A DNA stretch of 64,000 bases, from positions 186,001-250,000 of the forward strand of contig JBNKWZ010000024.1 of assembly GCA_050300015.1 (NCBI GenBank), read 5' to 3'. This document shows, piece by piece, positions 1 to 8,120 of the stretch. The position numbers and the translations under genes are program-made. The first letter of the stretch is position 1. Every line of letters starts with the position of its first letter. Below the pieces are notes generated by a model that was given only the letters and a program-made list of their open reading frames with translations, was not told where the DNA came from and ran no database searches. Source of the stretch: CAYZQH01 sp050300015 (GTDB lineage Bacteria; Pseudomonadota; Gammaproteobacteria; Pseudomonadales; Cellvibrionaceae).

Positions 1-810
1 AATACGGACATCGGTTTTGATTTCCGAGGAGGCCCCTACAGAGCGAATGGCTTTTTCTTGTATGGCGCGCAGCAGTTTTACCTGCATATCGAGGGGTAAA
101 TCGGCCACTTCATCTAAAAATAATGTGCCGCCCTCGGCCGCTTGAAACAAGCCCTGCTTATCTTGATGTGCTCCGGTGAAGGCACCTTTTTTATGGCCGA
201 AAAACTCGCTTTCCATAAGCTCACTTGGAATGGCGCCACAGTTGACGGGAATAAAGGCTTTGTTTGAGCGAGGGCCGAGCTCGTGGATGGAGCGCGCAAC
301 CAACTCTTTACCGCTGCCCGACTCTCCGCTGATATAAACGGGAGCTTGTGATTTCGACAGTTTTTTTATACTGGATTCAAGGTCGAAAATGATTTTTGAA
401 CGGCCCATGATGCGGGATAACTTTTGCGGTGTTGGGTCCAGTTGGCTGGTCTCTACTGCAGTTTCCACCATTTTCCTAAGGACGTTTAAATCCACAGGTT
501 TGGAAACAAAGTCAAATGCTCCTGCTTTCATGGCTTCTACAGCGGTATCCATATTGCCATGGGCGGTAATCACTGCAACGGGAACCTCTGGGTGTTGGAC
601 TTGCATTAATTTAACAAAATCGATGCCGTTGCCATCGGGGAGACGCATATCCGTAAGGCATAAATTGTAATGATTGTTAGAGACCAGTGCAGAGGCTTGG
701 CTAATGGAGCCGGCGGAATCCGTGTCGATGCTCATGCGGTTAAGCGTCAATTCCAGTAATTCTCGAATGTCGGGTTCGTCGTCAATGATTAAAGCTTTGA
801 TGGCACTCAT
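1..810 (-). CDS. pilR: Type IV pilus response regulator PilR (sigma-54 activator), partial
   Basis: This is an NtrC-family response regulator that activates sigma-54 promoters, pilA in the known systems. My own translation from the ATG at 808-810 gives 270 residues before the left window edge, so the rest of the AAA+ domain and the DNA-binding helix-turn-helix are outside. The receiver domain covers about residues 1-120, with acidic residues D11/D12, phosphoacceptor D54 and K104 in SKP. The AAA+ domain starts near residue 135. It has Walker A GESGSGKE (162-169), the sigma-54 contact loop GAFTGA (209-214) and Walker B LFLDE (230-234). The gene lies 37 bases downstream of a membrane histidine kinase on the same strand, which supports PilR rather than another NtrC-type regulator. 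The missing C-terminus keeps this from being certain. Confidence 0.88.
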   Translation of the reverse strand, partial: MSAIKALIIDDEPDIRELLELTLNRMSIDTDSAGSISQASALVSNNHYNLCLTDMRLPDGNGIDFVKLMQVQHPEVPVAVITAHGNMDTAVEAMKAGAFDFVSKPVDLNVLRKMVETAVETSQLDPTPQKLSRIMGRSKIIFDLESSIKKLSKSQAPVYISGESGSGKELVARSIHELGPRSNKAFIPVNCGAIPSELMESEFFGHKKGAFTGAHQDKQGLFQAAEGGTLFLDEVADLPLDMQVKLLRAIQEKAIRSVGASSEIKTDVRI

Positions 811-847
811 GGCGGTGATTCAAACTCCCAGCATTGGTAGATTATTG

Positions 848-2431
848 TTAGAACATGCGTTGATGATGTGAAAAATCGATACGAAAGCAACTTAAGCCTT
901 GAGGTGTTTTGAAGTAGTGTAAGTTAGCCTGGTTAATCTCGCACAATTCTTTAGAAATATACAGCCCTAGTCCCGAGCCTTTCTCATCTGTAGTGTAAAA
1001 CGGATCAAATATGTGTTGTAGGCTGTCCTCATCGATGCCTTTTCCATAGTCAATAACCTCCAAATAGGTAGTATCGTCATTGGCTGATTCATTGATCAGC
1101 AGGGTCACCTTGGCCTCGCCGCAGTTCTTTTGACTGTAGCGTAAACCATTGTCTAAGAGATTGGTGAGCACTTGTGACAAATGGGTAGGGTCCATGCGCA
1201 CCAAATGCTTGGTGCCGTGATACTTGTAGTCGATGGATGCTTGTAACCCAGTGGCGTATTGATTAATAAAAGATGGTAGCCATGTTTTAAGGTCCAATGC
1301 TAGAGGTTGGGGCTCTTTTCGTCGCGATAGAGCCAATGTACTTTCAATGATCTCATTCACCCGCTGGGAGTGTTGTTGAATAATTTCGGTAAAGCGCACA
1401 TCTTGGTCGTCAATCGTGTCAGATTCTGCTAGTAGCTGTGCTGCGTGGGATATGGCGCCTAAGGGGTTACGAATTTCATGTGCAATGCTTGCGGTTAGGC
1501 GACCTAGAGACGCGAGTTTCATCTGCTGGGCTTGCTGAGTGGTGGCGCGATAATCCTCTAAGTAGGCCACTAATCTTTTATTGTCACCAAAATCGAAGCT
1601 AGACAAGCTCAAGCGAACTTGCAGGCCGGGTTTAACGGCTTCAATGACCGAACCACGCTCTGGGTCTTCCTGCCAGGCATGTATCACTGAGGCCAAATGA
1701 CTAATGGTTTCGAGGGATACGTTGCGGTAATCGCTATTTTGTGGGAGATCCAGCATTTTCATGGCAGAGTCATTAATCAGTTCGATCTTTAAACGCTGGT
1801 CAAAAACGATAATACCGGTGCGCATTCGAGCTACGATGGCTTGCGCTAACTTTTGCAGGTGTTCAGCGTAGGCGGCTTGCTCGGCGGCCTCCTGGTGGCT
1901 TAAGCGGAGTTTTTCCGTTAGAAATTGAAACGTGTAAGCCGTAACAAAGGTTAAAGCCCCTAAAACACCCGAAGAGAACAAAAGTTTGTTGCTGGCGTCT
2001 TCCGTGGCGGCTAAGTAAATACTCTCGCCAATCAGTAGTAGGCTTGTCATCGCGGCAAATGCAATGGCTAACTGCCCACGTATAAAAAAGCTGCTAATGG
2101 CCACGAAAATGAGGATCAAATATCCCAATCCACTTTCAATCCCGCCACTGGCATGCAACAAAATAAGAATGCTAACAATGTCTAAAATTAAAGACCCGGT
2201 CAGACGATTGAAGGATCGCGCCATTTGTTGCGCAGAGGCAAAGACGAGCGTCATCAAACAAAGCCCGCAGTAGATGAGGCTTGTCCAAAAATACAATTTG
2301 GGCGCAAAGGTGCCGACGATGGCACTTTTTGCAGGCACTAAAAACATCACCGCCAGCAGCGCGGCAAGCGCGGCACGAAAATATAAATAAACTCGCAATA
2401 GTGTTGGGTTGTGCTGTGGTGCTGGGGTCAT
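848..2431 (-). CDS. pilS: Sensor histidine kinase PilS
   Basis: This is the membrane histidine kinase that phosphorylates PilR to control type IV pilin expression. The first ~190 residues form several hydrophobic segments, as in the six-helix PilS sensor. A PAS-like region follows (about 210-300), then the dimerisation and phosphoacceptor helix with SIAHEIRNPLGAISHA. The ATPase domain has an N box (LLDNGLRYS), G1 box (DYGKGIDE) and G2 box (GSGLGLYIS). I chose the ATG at 2429-2431, giving 527 residues, close to the roughly 530 of Pseudomonas PilS. The reading frame extends upstream only to a TTG at 2473, which would add an unlikely polar leader. It sits directly upstream of pilR, and the pair is probably one transcript. 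Confidence 0.88.
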   Translation of the reverse strand: MTPAPQHNPTLLRVYLYFRAALAALLAVMFLVPAKSAIVGTFAPKLYFWTSLIYCGLCLMTLVFASAQQMARSFNRLTGSLILDIVSILILLHASGGIESGLGYLILIFVAISSFFIRGQLAIAFAAMTSLLLIGESIYLAATEDASNKLLFSSGVLGALTFVTAYTFQFLTEKLRLSHQEAAEQAAYAEHLQKLAQAIVARMRTGIIVFDQRLKIELINDSAMKMLDLPQNSDYRNVSLETISHLASVIHAWQEDPERGSVIEAVKPGLQVRLSLSSFDFGDNKRLVAYLEDYRATTQQAQQMKLASLGRLTASIAHEIRNPLGAISHAAQLLAESDTIDDQDVRFTEIIQQHSQRVNEIIESTLALSRRKEPQPLALDLKTWLPSFINQYATGLQASIDYKYHGTKHLVRMDPTHLSQVLTNLLDNGLRYSQKNCGEAKVTLLINESANDDTTYLEVIDYGKGIDEDSLQHIFDPFYTTDEKGSGLGLYISKELCEINQANLHYFKTPQGLSCFRIDFSHHQRMF

Positions 2432-2591
2432 GGTGGCCACAATTTGGCAGCGCTGCTGCGCTGGGTTCGCCAAGGGTTATCGAGTGTTTGGGCGAATGTT
2501 ACGGATGCCGGCTTCGGGCCTGGCACCGTGGTTTGTTCTTATTATTGTAGCGAAGCCTTGGAAGCTCGGCCAATAACGCGCACCCGAATGT

Positions 2592-3485
2592 TTACTCGGG
2601 GCGCGAAACATCGTTATAAAGCGCACGTGTGTCAAACCCACGGGCTTCGCGTTTGTCAAAAAGTCCGAGGGTTAAATAGCTGACCCAGGTGCGACTGTCT
2701 GCTTGTGAATAGGCCGAGTCAAACTTACCCTCTTTCGTCAGGGCGGGATGATTGGGGTAGTTTTTGGCCAAAACTTTCACGGAGGCTTCTGCAAGTTCTG
2801 GTCTGCCTAATAAATAGTAAGCGTGAGCCATCACCGCAAGGCCATCGGGAACAGCAGGGGTTTCTTGGAAGTTTTCGACCACGTAATTACCACGCTTGAG
2901 TGCAGCGATATAGGCGCCGCGTTTAAAATAATAGTTGGCCACATGGATTTCTAACCGTGCCAGAATGTTGCGCAAGTACACCATTCGTTGTTGCGCATCA
3001 TGCGCGTAGGCTGAGTTGGGATATCGGGTAATTAATTCCATGAAATAGTCGTAAGACTCGCGCGCAGAGCCTGGGTCTTTATTGGTGTTGTCTGTTCCAA
3101 ACAGAGAGCCTAAAAACGTACTGTCTTTATGGTACGCAGCCATGCCACGCAGGTAAAAAGCATAATCCACGTCGCGGTGCCTAGGGTGCAAGCGAATAAA
3201 GCGGTCGGCACTGGCCATGACTTCTTCATAGTTACCCGCTTTGTAGTGCGCGTAAATCAGTTCTAGTTGCGCTTGCTCCCCAAAGGTACCAAACGGGAAG
3301 TTTTCTTCTAATAGCCCTAATGTCTGAATGGCGCTTTGCCAGTTTTTGGCGTCGAGCGCTTTTTGTGCTGCTTGATAGACTTCCTGCTCGGTCATGCCGT
3401 CGTCTTTCTTATCTTGACTGGAACAGGCCGTTAGAAACGGTAGAATGATGGCCATAAAGACCGTGGCAAATGCTGAAACTCGCAT
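2592..3485 (-). CDS. bamD: Outer membrane assembly lipoprotein BamD (ComL)
   Basis: BamD is the essential lipoprotein of the BAM complex that inserts beta-barrel proteins into the outer membrane. The start at 3485 gives 297 residues with a short hydrophobic signal peptide and a lipobox LTAC, lipidated Cys at 21. The body is a run of TPR-like helical repeats beginning around TEQEVYQAAQKAL, the usual BamD N-terminus. The frame is open further upstream to 3539, but that would place 18 polar residues before the signal peptide, so I reject that start. The gene is divergent from rluD. The bamD/rluD/pgeF/clpB neighbourhood is conserved in many gammaproteobacteria, which supports the call. The C-terminal tail is somewhat longer than the Escherichia coli protein (245 residues). 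Confidence 0.93.
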   Translation of the reverse strand: MRVSAFATVFMAIILPFLTACSSQDKKDDGMTEQEVYQAAQKALDAKNWQSAIQTLGLLEENFPFGTFGEQAQLELIYAHYKAGNYEEVMASADRFIRLHPRHRDVDYAFYLRGMAAYHKDSTFLGSLFGTDNTNKDPGSARESYDYFMELITRYPNSAYAHDAQQRMVYLRNILARLEIHVANYYFKRGAYIAALKRGNYVVENFQETPAVPDGLAVMAHAYYLLGRPELAEASVKVLAKNYPNHPALTKEGKFDSAYSQADSRTWVSYLTLGLFDKREARGFDTRALYNDVSRPE

Positions 3486-3578
3486 GAATGCTAACTCTGG
3501 TTTAACCGCTGTTGCGCTTATGGTTGTTTTAATGGTCAAAAAGAACGCGAAGTGTAGCCACTCGCAGGCGTAAACTCA

Positions 3579-4526
3579 ATGACACAGTCAGTATCTCTCA
3601 ACGCAAGGGCTCCTATGGATGCCACTGGCAAGCGCTTGGACGTGGTTGCCGCACAATTGTTCCCCGAATACTCTAGAGCCAGAATCCAATCTTGGATCAA
3701 AAGCGGGGAGCTTCGGGTTAATAACACCCTCATGAAGCCAAATGCCAAGCTGCTTGGTGGCGAAACCCTGCAGGTTGAAGCTCTGTGTGAGGCGGAAGGT
3801 GACTGGGCGGCAGAGCCTCTAGCATTGGCGGTGGTTTATGAAGACGACGCCCTATTGGTGATCAATAAACCGGCAGGTTTGGTGGTCCACCCCGCGGCTG
3901 GTCATTACACTGGAACACTGCTCAATGGCTTACTACATTATCACCCGCCTTTGATTGACGTCCCGCGTGCGGGCATTGTTCATCGGCTCGACAAAGACAC
4001 TACGGGCCTTATGGTGGTGGCCAAAACCCTGACCGCGCAAACGCGCTTGGTGGCAATGCTGCAAGCACGGTCCGTGTCTCGGCAGTATGTGGCATTGGTT
4101 TTTGGGACACTTACCGGGTCAGGCAAAGTGGATGAACCCATTGGGAGAGACCCTAATAACCGGAAGAAAATGGCGGTGGTGTCCTCCGGTAAGGAGGCCA
4201 AGACGCACTATTGTGTGGCGAATCAGATTGGGCCATTTAGCTGGGTGAGGTTGCAGTTAGAGACGGGGCGTACACATCAAATACGGGTGCATATGACCCA
4301 TTTGGGCCACCCCCTGGTGGGTGACCCCATGTATGGGCGAAAGTCGATACCGCAAAAGGCCGTGACGGCATCACAATACGAGGCTCTGAAAGCTTTCAAT
4401 CGCCAAGCATTACACGCGCAATCTCTCAGCCTGAGACACCCCGTGACGGATGAGCCCATGAGTTGGCAAGTGCCACTTCCCGAAGATTTGCTGCATTTAT
4501 TGGAGATTTTAGGCCTTGAATGTTAG
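3579..4526 (+). CDS. rluD: 23S rRNA pseudouridine(1911/1915/1917) synthase RluD
   Basis: RluD makes three pseudouridines in helix 69 of 23S rRNA. An S4 RNA-binding domain occupies about residues 18-75 (KRLDVVAAQLF onward). The RluA-type catalytic domain follows, with the signature HRLDKDTTG at 135-143, in which D138 is the expected catalytic aspartate. Other family motifs are INKPAGLVVHP (95-105) and GRTHQIRVH. The length of 315 residues is close to the 326 of E. coli RluD. Its 3' end overlaps the start of pgeF by 11 bases, so the two genes are translationally linked, as in many relatives. Confidence 0.95.
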   Translation: MTQSVSLNARAPMDATGKRLDVVAAQLFPEYSRARIQSWIKSGELRVNNTLMKPNAKLLGGETLQVEALCEAEGDWAAEPLALAVVYEDDALLVINKPAGLVVHPAAGHYTGTLLNGLLHYHPPLIDVPRAGIVHRLDKDTTGLMVVAKTLTAQTRLVAMLQARSVSRQYVALVFGTLTGSGKVDEPIGRDPNNRKKMAVVSSGKEAKTHYCVANQIGPFSWVRLQLETGRTHQIRVHMTHLGHPLVGDPMYGRKSIPQKAVTASQYEALKAFNRQALHAQSLSLRHPVTDEPMSWQVPLPEDLLHLLEILGLEC

Positions 4527-5262
4527 CGCTTATTATCAGGTCCCATGGTCGGCGCCCGACAACATTCACGCCATTGTGACCACCCGACTTTCTGGCGCAA
4601 GCAATGGGCCTTACGCAAGCAATAACCTTGCAACCCATGTTGGCGATGACCCTTTATCTGTAAGTCAAAATCGAGAGGTGTTGGCGCAGTCGACGGGTGT
4701 TTGTGATTGGCAGTGGTTACAGCAAGTGCATGGCGCAGAAGTTAAGGAAGCCACTGGGCAGGGCGAGTTGGTATGTGACGGGGTTTTCACCGATACCACG
4801 AACCGAGCATTGGCTATTTTAACGGCAGATTGTCTACCGGTACTCTTAACGGATACGTCGGGTGAGCGAGTTGCGGCCGCACATGCCGGGTGGCGAGGCT
4901 TAGCAGCTGGCGTACTCGCGAATACGGTTGCCCGTTTTCGATGTGTGCCCAAAGCATTAATCGCCTATGTAGGCCCGGCCATTGGGCAATCCGCGTTCGA
5001 AGTGGACGAGCCCGTGATCGCAGCTTTTCGCCAAAGCGCTGCATTTAGCCAAGTACCTTGGGGCAAGGCTATTAGGCCGGTACCGAGCAAGCCCGGGCAT
5101 TGGCATATGGATTTGGCAGGGCTGGCCAGATTGCAGCTTTATGCACTTGGTGTACATACCGTAGCCGGCGGCGGCGAATGTACTTATGAAAATGCCGCGT
5201 ATTATTCTTATCGCCGGGAAGGTACTTGCGGTCGATTTGCAACTGTGATCTGGCGAACCTAA
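4516..5262 (+). CDS. pgeF: Peptidoglycan editing factor PgeF (YfiH/LACC1 family)
   Basis: This is a member of the YfiH/DUF152 family, long annotated as polyphenol oxidase. Known members act on purine nucleosides or in peptidoglycan quality control (PgeF). The conserved zinc-site residues are visible in QQVHGAEV (His), LTADCLPVLL (Cys) and AAHAGWRGL (His). The C-terminal motif GGGECTY...YSYRREGTCGR is intact. The only plausible start is the TTG at 4516-4518, because no in-frame ATG precedes the conserved core. This start lies inside the rluD 3' end, so translation is probably coupled. The 248-residue length is typical. Confidence 0.92.
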   Translation: MNVSAYYQVPWSAPDNIHAIVTTRLSGASNGPYASNNLATHVGDDPLSVSQNREVLAQSTGVCDWQWLQQVHGAEVKEATGQGELVCDGVFTDTTNRALAILTADCLPVLLTDTSGERVAAAHAGWRGLAAGVLANTVARFRCVPKALIAYVGPAIGQSAFEVDEPVIAAFRQSAAFSQVPWGKAIRPVPSKPGHWHMDLAGLARLQLYALGVHTVAGGGECTYENAAYYSYRREGTCGRFATVIWRT

Positions 5263-5315
5263 GCTGTAGGTGAGTGTCAAAAGGTCGCGTCTGTCTGAAC
5301 ATGAGTTCCGTGTAG

Positions 5316-5378
5316 GTACTACAGTACACGCAAGTACTACACAGGCAGGCACAGTACCTCGTGAATGATTTGCAGTAC
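5316..5378. promoter_or_regulatory. Phased array of five GTAC motifs, candidate operator
   Basis: GTAC cores start at 5316, 5324, 5334, 5354 and 5375, mostly within AGTAC. The steps between the last three are 20 and 21 bases, and 10 bases separate the second from the third, close to whole helical turns. GTAC is its own reverse complement, so each core could be half of a symmetric protein site. Phased sites are typical of regulators that wrap DNA, such as Lrp/AsnC proteins, and ectoine catabolic genes in other bacteria are controlled by DoeX (AsnC/Lrp) or EnuR (MocR). The link to either is inference. Confidence 0.35.
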
Positions 5379-5443
5379 TGAGTAACCTCTGCTCCTATGG
5401 CATGGGCTTTGCTCCCCTGGAATTATTGTAAATCGTTTGTCTT

Positions 5444-5470
5444 CTCACATTGGATTTGCACCAATGTGAG
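5444..5470. promoter_or_regulatory. Perfect inverted repeat upstream of the doe operon
   Basis: CTCACATTGG at 5444-5453 is exactly complementary to CCAATGTGAG at 5461-5470, with a 7-base spacer. No T-run follows, so it does not look like a terminator. Its dyad size (27 bp) suits a dimeric repressor or activator site about 170 bases before doeB2. A transcribed hairpin is also possible. Confidence 0.4.
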
Positions 5471-5643
5471 CCTTGAATAGAAGCTCTCGTTGGAGCTGCG
5501 CACAAAAATCGTGAAACAGTGAGTGTCATTCAACCCTAGATTTTACGGCTGATTGGTGGAATGCAATAGCTGGAAATCTACTGGGTCACTGGTACACGCC
5601 TTCATTCGCCCAAGGATGGTGCATATCATGAAAGAGGAGGATC

Positions 5644-6855
5644 ATGTCAGATTTCTGGCAAGAGACCGTCCGGGGCGCCATTGACTTGCGCCAGACATTA
5701 CATCAAACCCCAGAGCTTGGTTGGCAGGAATGGCAAACGGCTGAGCGTATCCGAGCCCAGCTATCTAAGCTCAATATTTCTTGGCGCCCCTGCGCAGAAA
5801 CGGGCACTGTTGCCCTGTTGAATCAAAACGCCAAACCCCAAGGCCGACACATTGCGTTACGCGCCGACATCGATGCTTTACCCATCACCGAAACCACCCG
5901 CAAACCATACCAGTCACAGTCCCCAGGATGTATGCATGCCTGTGGACACGATGGACACACGGCAACCTTGGTGGCTACAGCTGCTTGGCTAAAACATCAC
6001 GAGGCCGCCCTCAAGGGCCCTGTGAGCCTGATTTTTCAGCCCGCAGAAGAGGGGGGGCATGGGGCAAAAAAAATGATTGAAGATGGCGCTTTGGAAGGTG
6101 TCGATACGATATATGGCTGGCACAGTTGGCCTTCTTTGCCCTTTGGTTATCTCCTGTGCCCCGATACTTTGGTGATGTGCGGCAATGGTGTGTTTCGATT
6201 AGAGGTTACCGGGCGAGGCGGACATGCTAGTGAGCCACACCACTGCGCCAACCCGGTGTTGGCAGCCAGCGCCATCGCCTTAAATTTAGAACAGGTGGTG
6301 AGTCGTTGCCTTCCAGCCACGGAACCCGCTGTGGTAGCCGTGACTGCTATTGAGGCACCCAGTGGGCCCACAGTTATCCCTGAGCGAGCGGTGGTCAGTG
6401 GCAGTGTTCGCGTACCCAATGAGGCGGTACGACAACGGTTGGCCCAGGCGATCACGGAGGTAGCACAAACCACCGCTGCGACCTATGGCGTGACCTGTGG
6501 CGTGAATGTTGAGCGGCGCTACGGCGCCACCATCAACCATCCTCATTGTGCAGCCGAGGCGCGAGATGTTTGGGCGAGCTTTGCGTTGGAAGATACGGTA
6601 TTCACGCAGGGCGCTGCCAATGCACCCCCCGTGATGGCGTCAGAAGATTTTAGTTATTACCTAGAGGAAATTCCGGGGGCTTTTTGTTTAATCGGCGCCG
6701 ATGACGGGCCCGACCACCAATATGCATGCCATAACCCCAATTTTGATTTTAACGATCGACTATTGCCCATTGTGGCGCGTTTTTATTCGGCGCTAGTCGG
6801 GGCGCCGTTACCCAACCCGACTTACAACCACAACGCTTTGGAGGCCAAGTTATGA
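5644..6855 (+). CDS. doeB2: M20-family amidohydrolase, probable N2-acetyl-L-2,4-diaminobutanoate deacetylase DoeB2
   Basis: This is a zinc-dependent M20D peptidase/amidohydrolase of 403 residues. Metal-site motifs are visible as CMHACGHDGHTATLV, QPAEEGGHGAKKM, GWHSWPSLPFG and ASEDFSYYLEEIPG. In ectoine catabolism the acetyl group of the ring-opened product must be removed to give 2,4-diaminobutyrate. Many genomes use an M20 enzyme (DoeB2) for this instead of the aspartoacylase-like DoeB. The specific role is inferred from its position as first gene of a doeB2-doeD-doeA-doeC run, because related M20 enzymes cleave other N-acyl amino acids. The start has a strong ribosome binding site. Its stop overlaps the ATG of doeD by four bases. 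Confidence 0.8.
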   Translation: MSDFWQETVRGAIDLRQTLHQTPELGWQEWQTAERIRAQLSKLNISWRPCAETGTVALLNQNAKPQGRHIALRADIDALPITETTRKPYQSQSPGCMHACGHDGHTATLVATAAWLKHHEAALKGPVSLIFQPAEEGGHGAKKMIEDGALEGVDTIYGWHSWPSLPFGYLLCPDTLVMCGNGVFRLEVTGRGGHASEPHHCANPVLAASAIALNLEQVVSRCLPATEPAVVAVTAIEAPSGPTVIPERAVVSGSVRVPNEAVRQRLAQAITEVAQTTAATYGVTCGVNVERRYGATINHPHCAAEARDVWASFALEDTVFTQGAANAPPVMASEDFSYYLEEIPGAFCLIGADDGPDHQYACHNPNFDFNDRLLPIVARFYSALVGAPLPNPTYNHNALEAKL

Positions 6856-8120
6856 GTATATTCGAGGAAAGAGAATCTGATATTCGCGCTTATTGTCGCG
6901 TGTATCCAGTGGTTTTTGACAAGGCCAAGAATGCACGTCAAACCGATGAAAGTGGGAAAGAGTACATCGACTTTTTTGCTGGCGCAGGTGTGCTGAATTT
7001 TGGCCATAACAACGAGCGCATGACTCAAGCGGTAATTCAATATCTTCAAAATGACGGTGTGCTTCACAGCCTCGATATGCACACCACCGCCAAGCGGGAC
7101 TTTATGCAGGCCTTTGTGGATACCATATTGAAACCGCGCAATATGCCGCATAAGTTGCAATTTATGGGCCCCACGGGCACTAACTCGGTTGAAGCAGCTT
7201 TGAAATTGGCTAGGCGCGTAACTGGGCGTGAGGAAGTGGTGGCGTTTACGCATGGGTTTCACGGTATGACGCTTGGCGCCTTGGCGTGCACGGCGAATCA
7301 ATATTTTCGGCAGGCTGCGGGCGTGAGCTTAACGGATGTGAGCCACCAACCCTTTGGCTCCGAGGATTCACCGGGGGGTACCGATATGGGAGGGAGCTTG
7401 GCGCAAATTTCACAGTTACGACTGCAGTACCAAGACCCTTCCAGTGGTGTGACGCCGCCTGCGGCCTTTGTGGTGGAAACCATTCAAGCTGAAGGCGGGG
7501 TAAACGTGGCGACCAAAGCGTGGTTACAAGCCTTGGCGAGTTTGGCCAGTGAGGTGGGGGCACTGCTGATTATTGATGACATCCAAGTGGGCATGGGACG
7601 CACGGGTTCATTTTTTAGTTTCGACGACTATGGTGTGATGCCCGATATCGTCTGTTTGGCGAAAGGTATTGGTGGCATGGGAACACCTATGGCTATGAAT
7701 TTGGTCAAGCCCGAGCACGATAAACACTGGTCCCCCGGTGAGCATACCGGTACTTTTAGGGGCCAAAGCCTATCGTTTGTTGCTGGCCGCGAAGCGCTTC
7801 GTTACTTTGAAGATGACACGCTGATGAACGAAGTGGCCGAAAAAACAGACATCATTCAGCAGGCACTGACCCCATTGGAGAAGTACTCCAACCTGTCCAT
7901 TCGTGGGAAAGGCATGATTCAAGGGGTGGACGTGGGCGATAGTGCCATCGCCAAAGCCGTGGTAGCCGAGTGCTTTGAGCAGGGCTTGTTAATTGCCAGT
8001 TGTGGCAGTGGCGGTCGTGTTATCAAATTGATTCCACCCTTGACCATCCCCGAAAATGACCTCCATGCTGGGCTATCCATTTTGGTGAAAGCCACTGTGA
8101 AAATGTTGGAGGCTGCATGA
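6852..8120 (+). CDS. doeD: Diaminobutyrate aminotransferase DoeD (class III)
   Basis: This is a class III, ornithine-aminotransferase-like PLP enzyme of 422 residues. The cofactor-binding features are MGPTGTNSVEAALKLAR, FTHGFHGMTLGAL, IIDDIQVGMGRTG and the Schiff-base lysine in CLAKGIGGMG. In the ectoine degradation route DoeD converts L-2,4-diaminobutyrate to aspartate beta-semialdehyde using 2-oxoglutarate. The sequence also resembles EctB, the biosynthetic enzyme of the reverse reaction. The neighbours doeA and doeC, and the absence of ectA and ectC, favour the catabolic role. ATGA overlaps join it to the genes on both sides, indicating one operon. Confidence 0.88.
   Translation: MSIFEERESDIRAYCRVYPVVFDKAKNARQTDESGKEYIDFFAGAGVLNFGHNNERMTQAVIQYLQNDGVLHSLDMHTTAKRDFMQAFVDTILKPRNMPHKLQFMGPTGTNSVEAALKLARRVTGREEVVAFTHGFHGMTLGALACTANQYFRQAAGVSLTDVSHQPFGSEDSPGGTDMGGSLAQISQLRLQYQDPSSGVTPPAAFVVETIQAEGGVNVATKAWLQALASLASEVGALLIIDDIQVGMGRTGSFFSFDDYGVMPDIVCLAKGIGGMGTPMAMNLVKPEHDKHWSPGEHTGTFRGQSLSFVAGREALRYFEDDTLMNEVAEKTDIIQQALTPLEKYSNLSIRGKGMIQGVDVGDSAIAKAVVAECFEQGLLIASCGSGGRVIKLIPPLTIPENDLHAGLSILVKATVKMLEAA

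Larger units (their letters stand above)
5263..5643. other. 381-base gap between pgeF and the ectoine operon; likely regulatory
   Basis: No convincing coding frame is present. The region holds five GTAC-centred motifs at 5316-5378, a perfect 10-bp inverted repeat at 5444-5470, and a purine-rich ribosome binding site (AGAGGAGGA) just before the doeB2 ATG. It is the only sizeable upstream region available to the doe operon, so the promoter and operators are probably here. No clear sigma-70 promoter could be assigned. Confidence 0.6.

Noticed and set aside
5316..5378. The GTAC array as a CRISPR or tandem repeat
   Set aside because: The units are only 4-6 bases and the spacers are too short. No longer repeat unit exists, so a protein-binding array is the only sensible reading.
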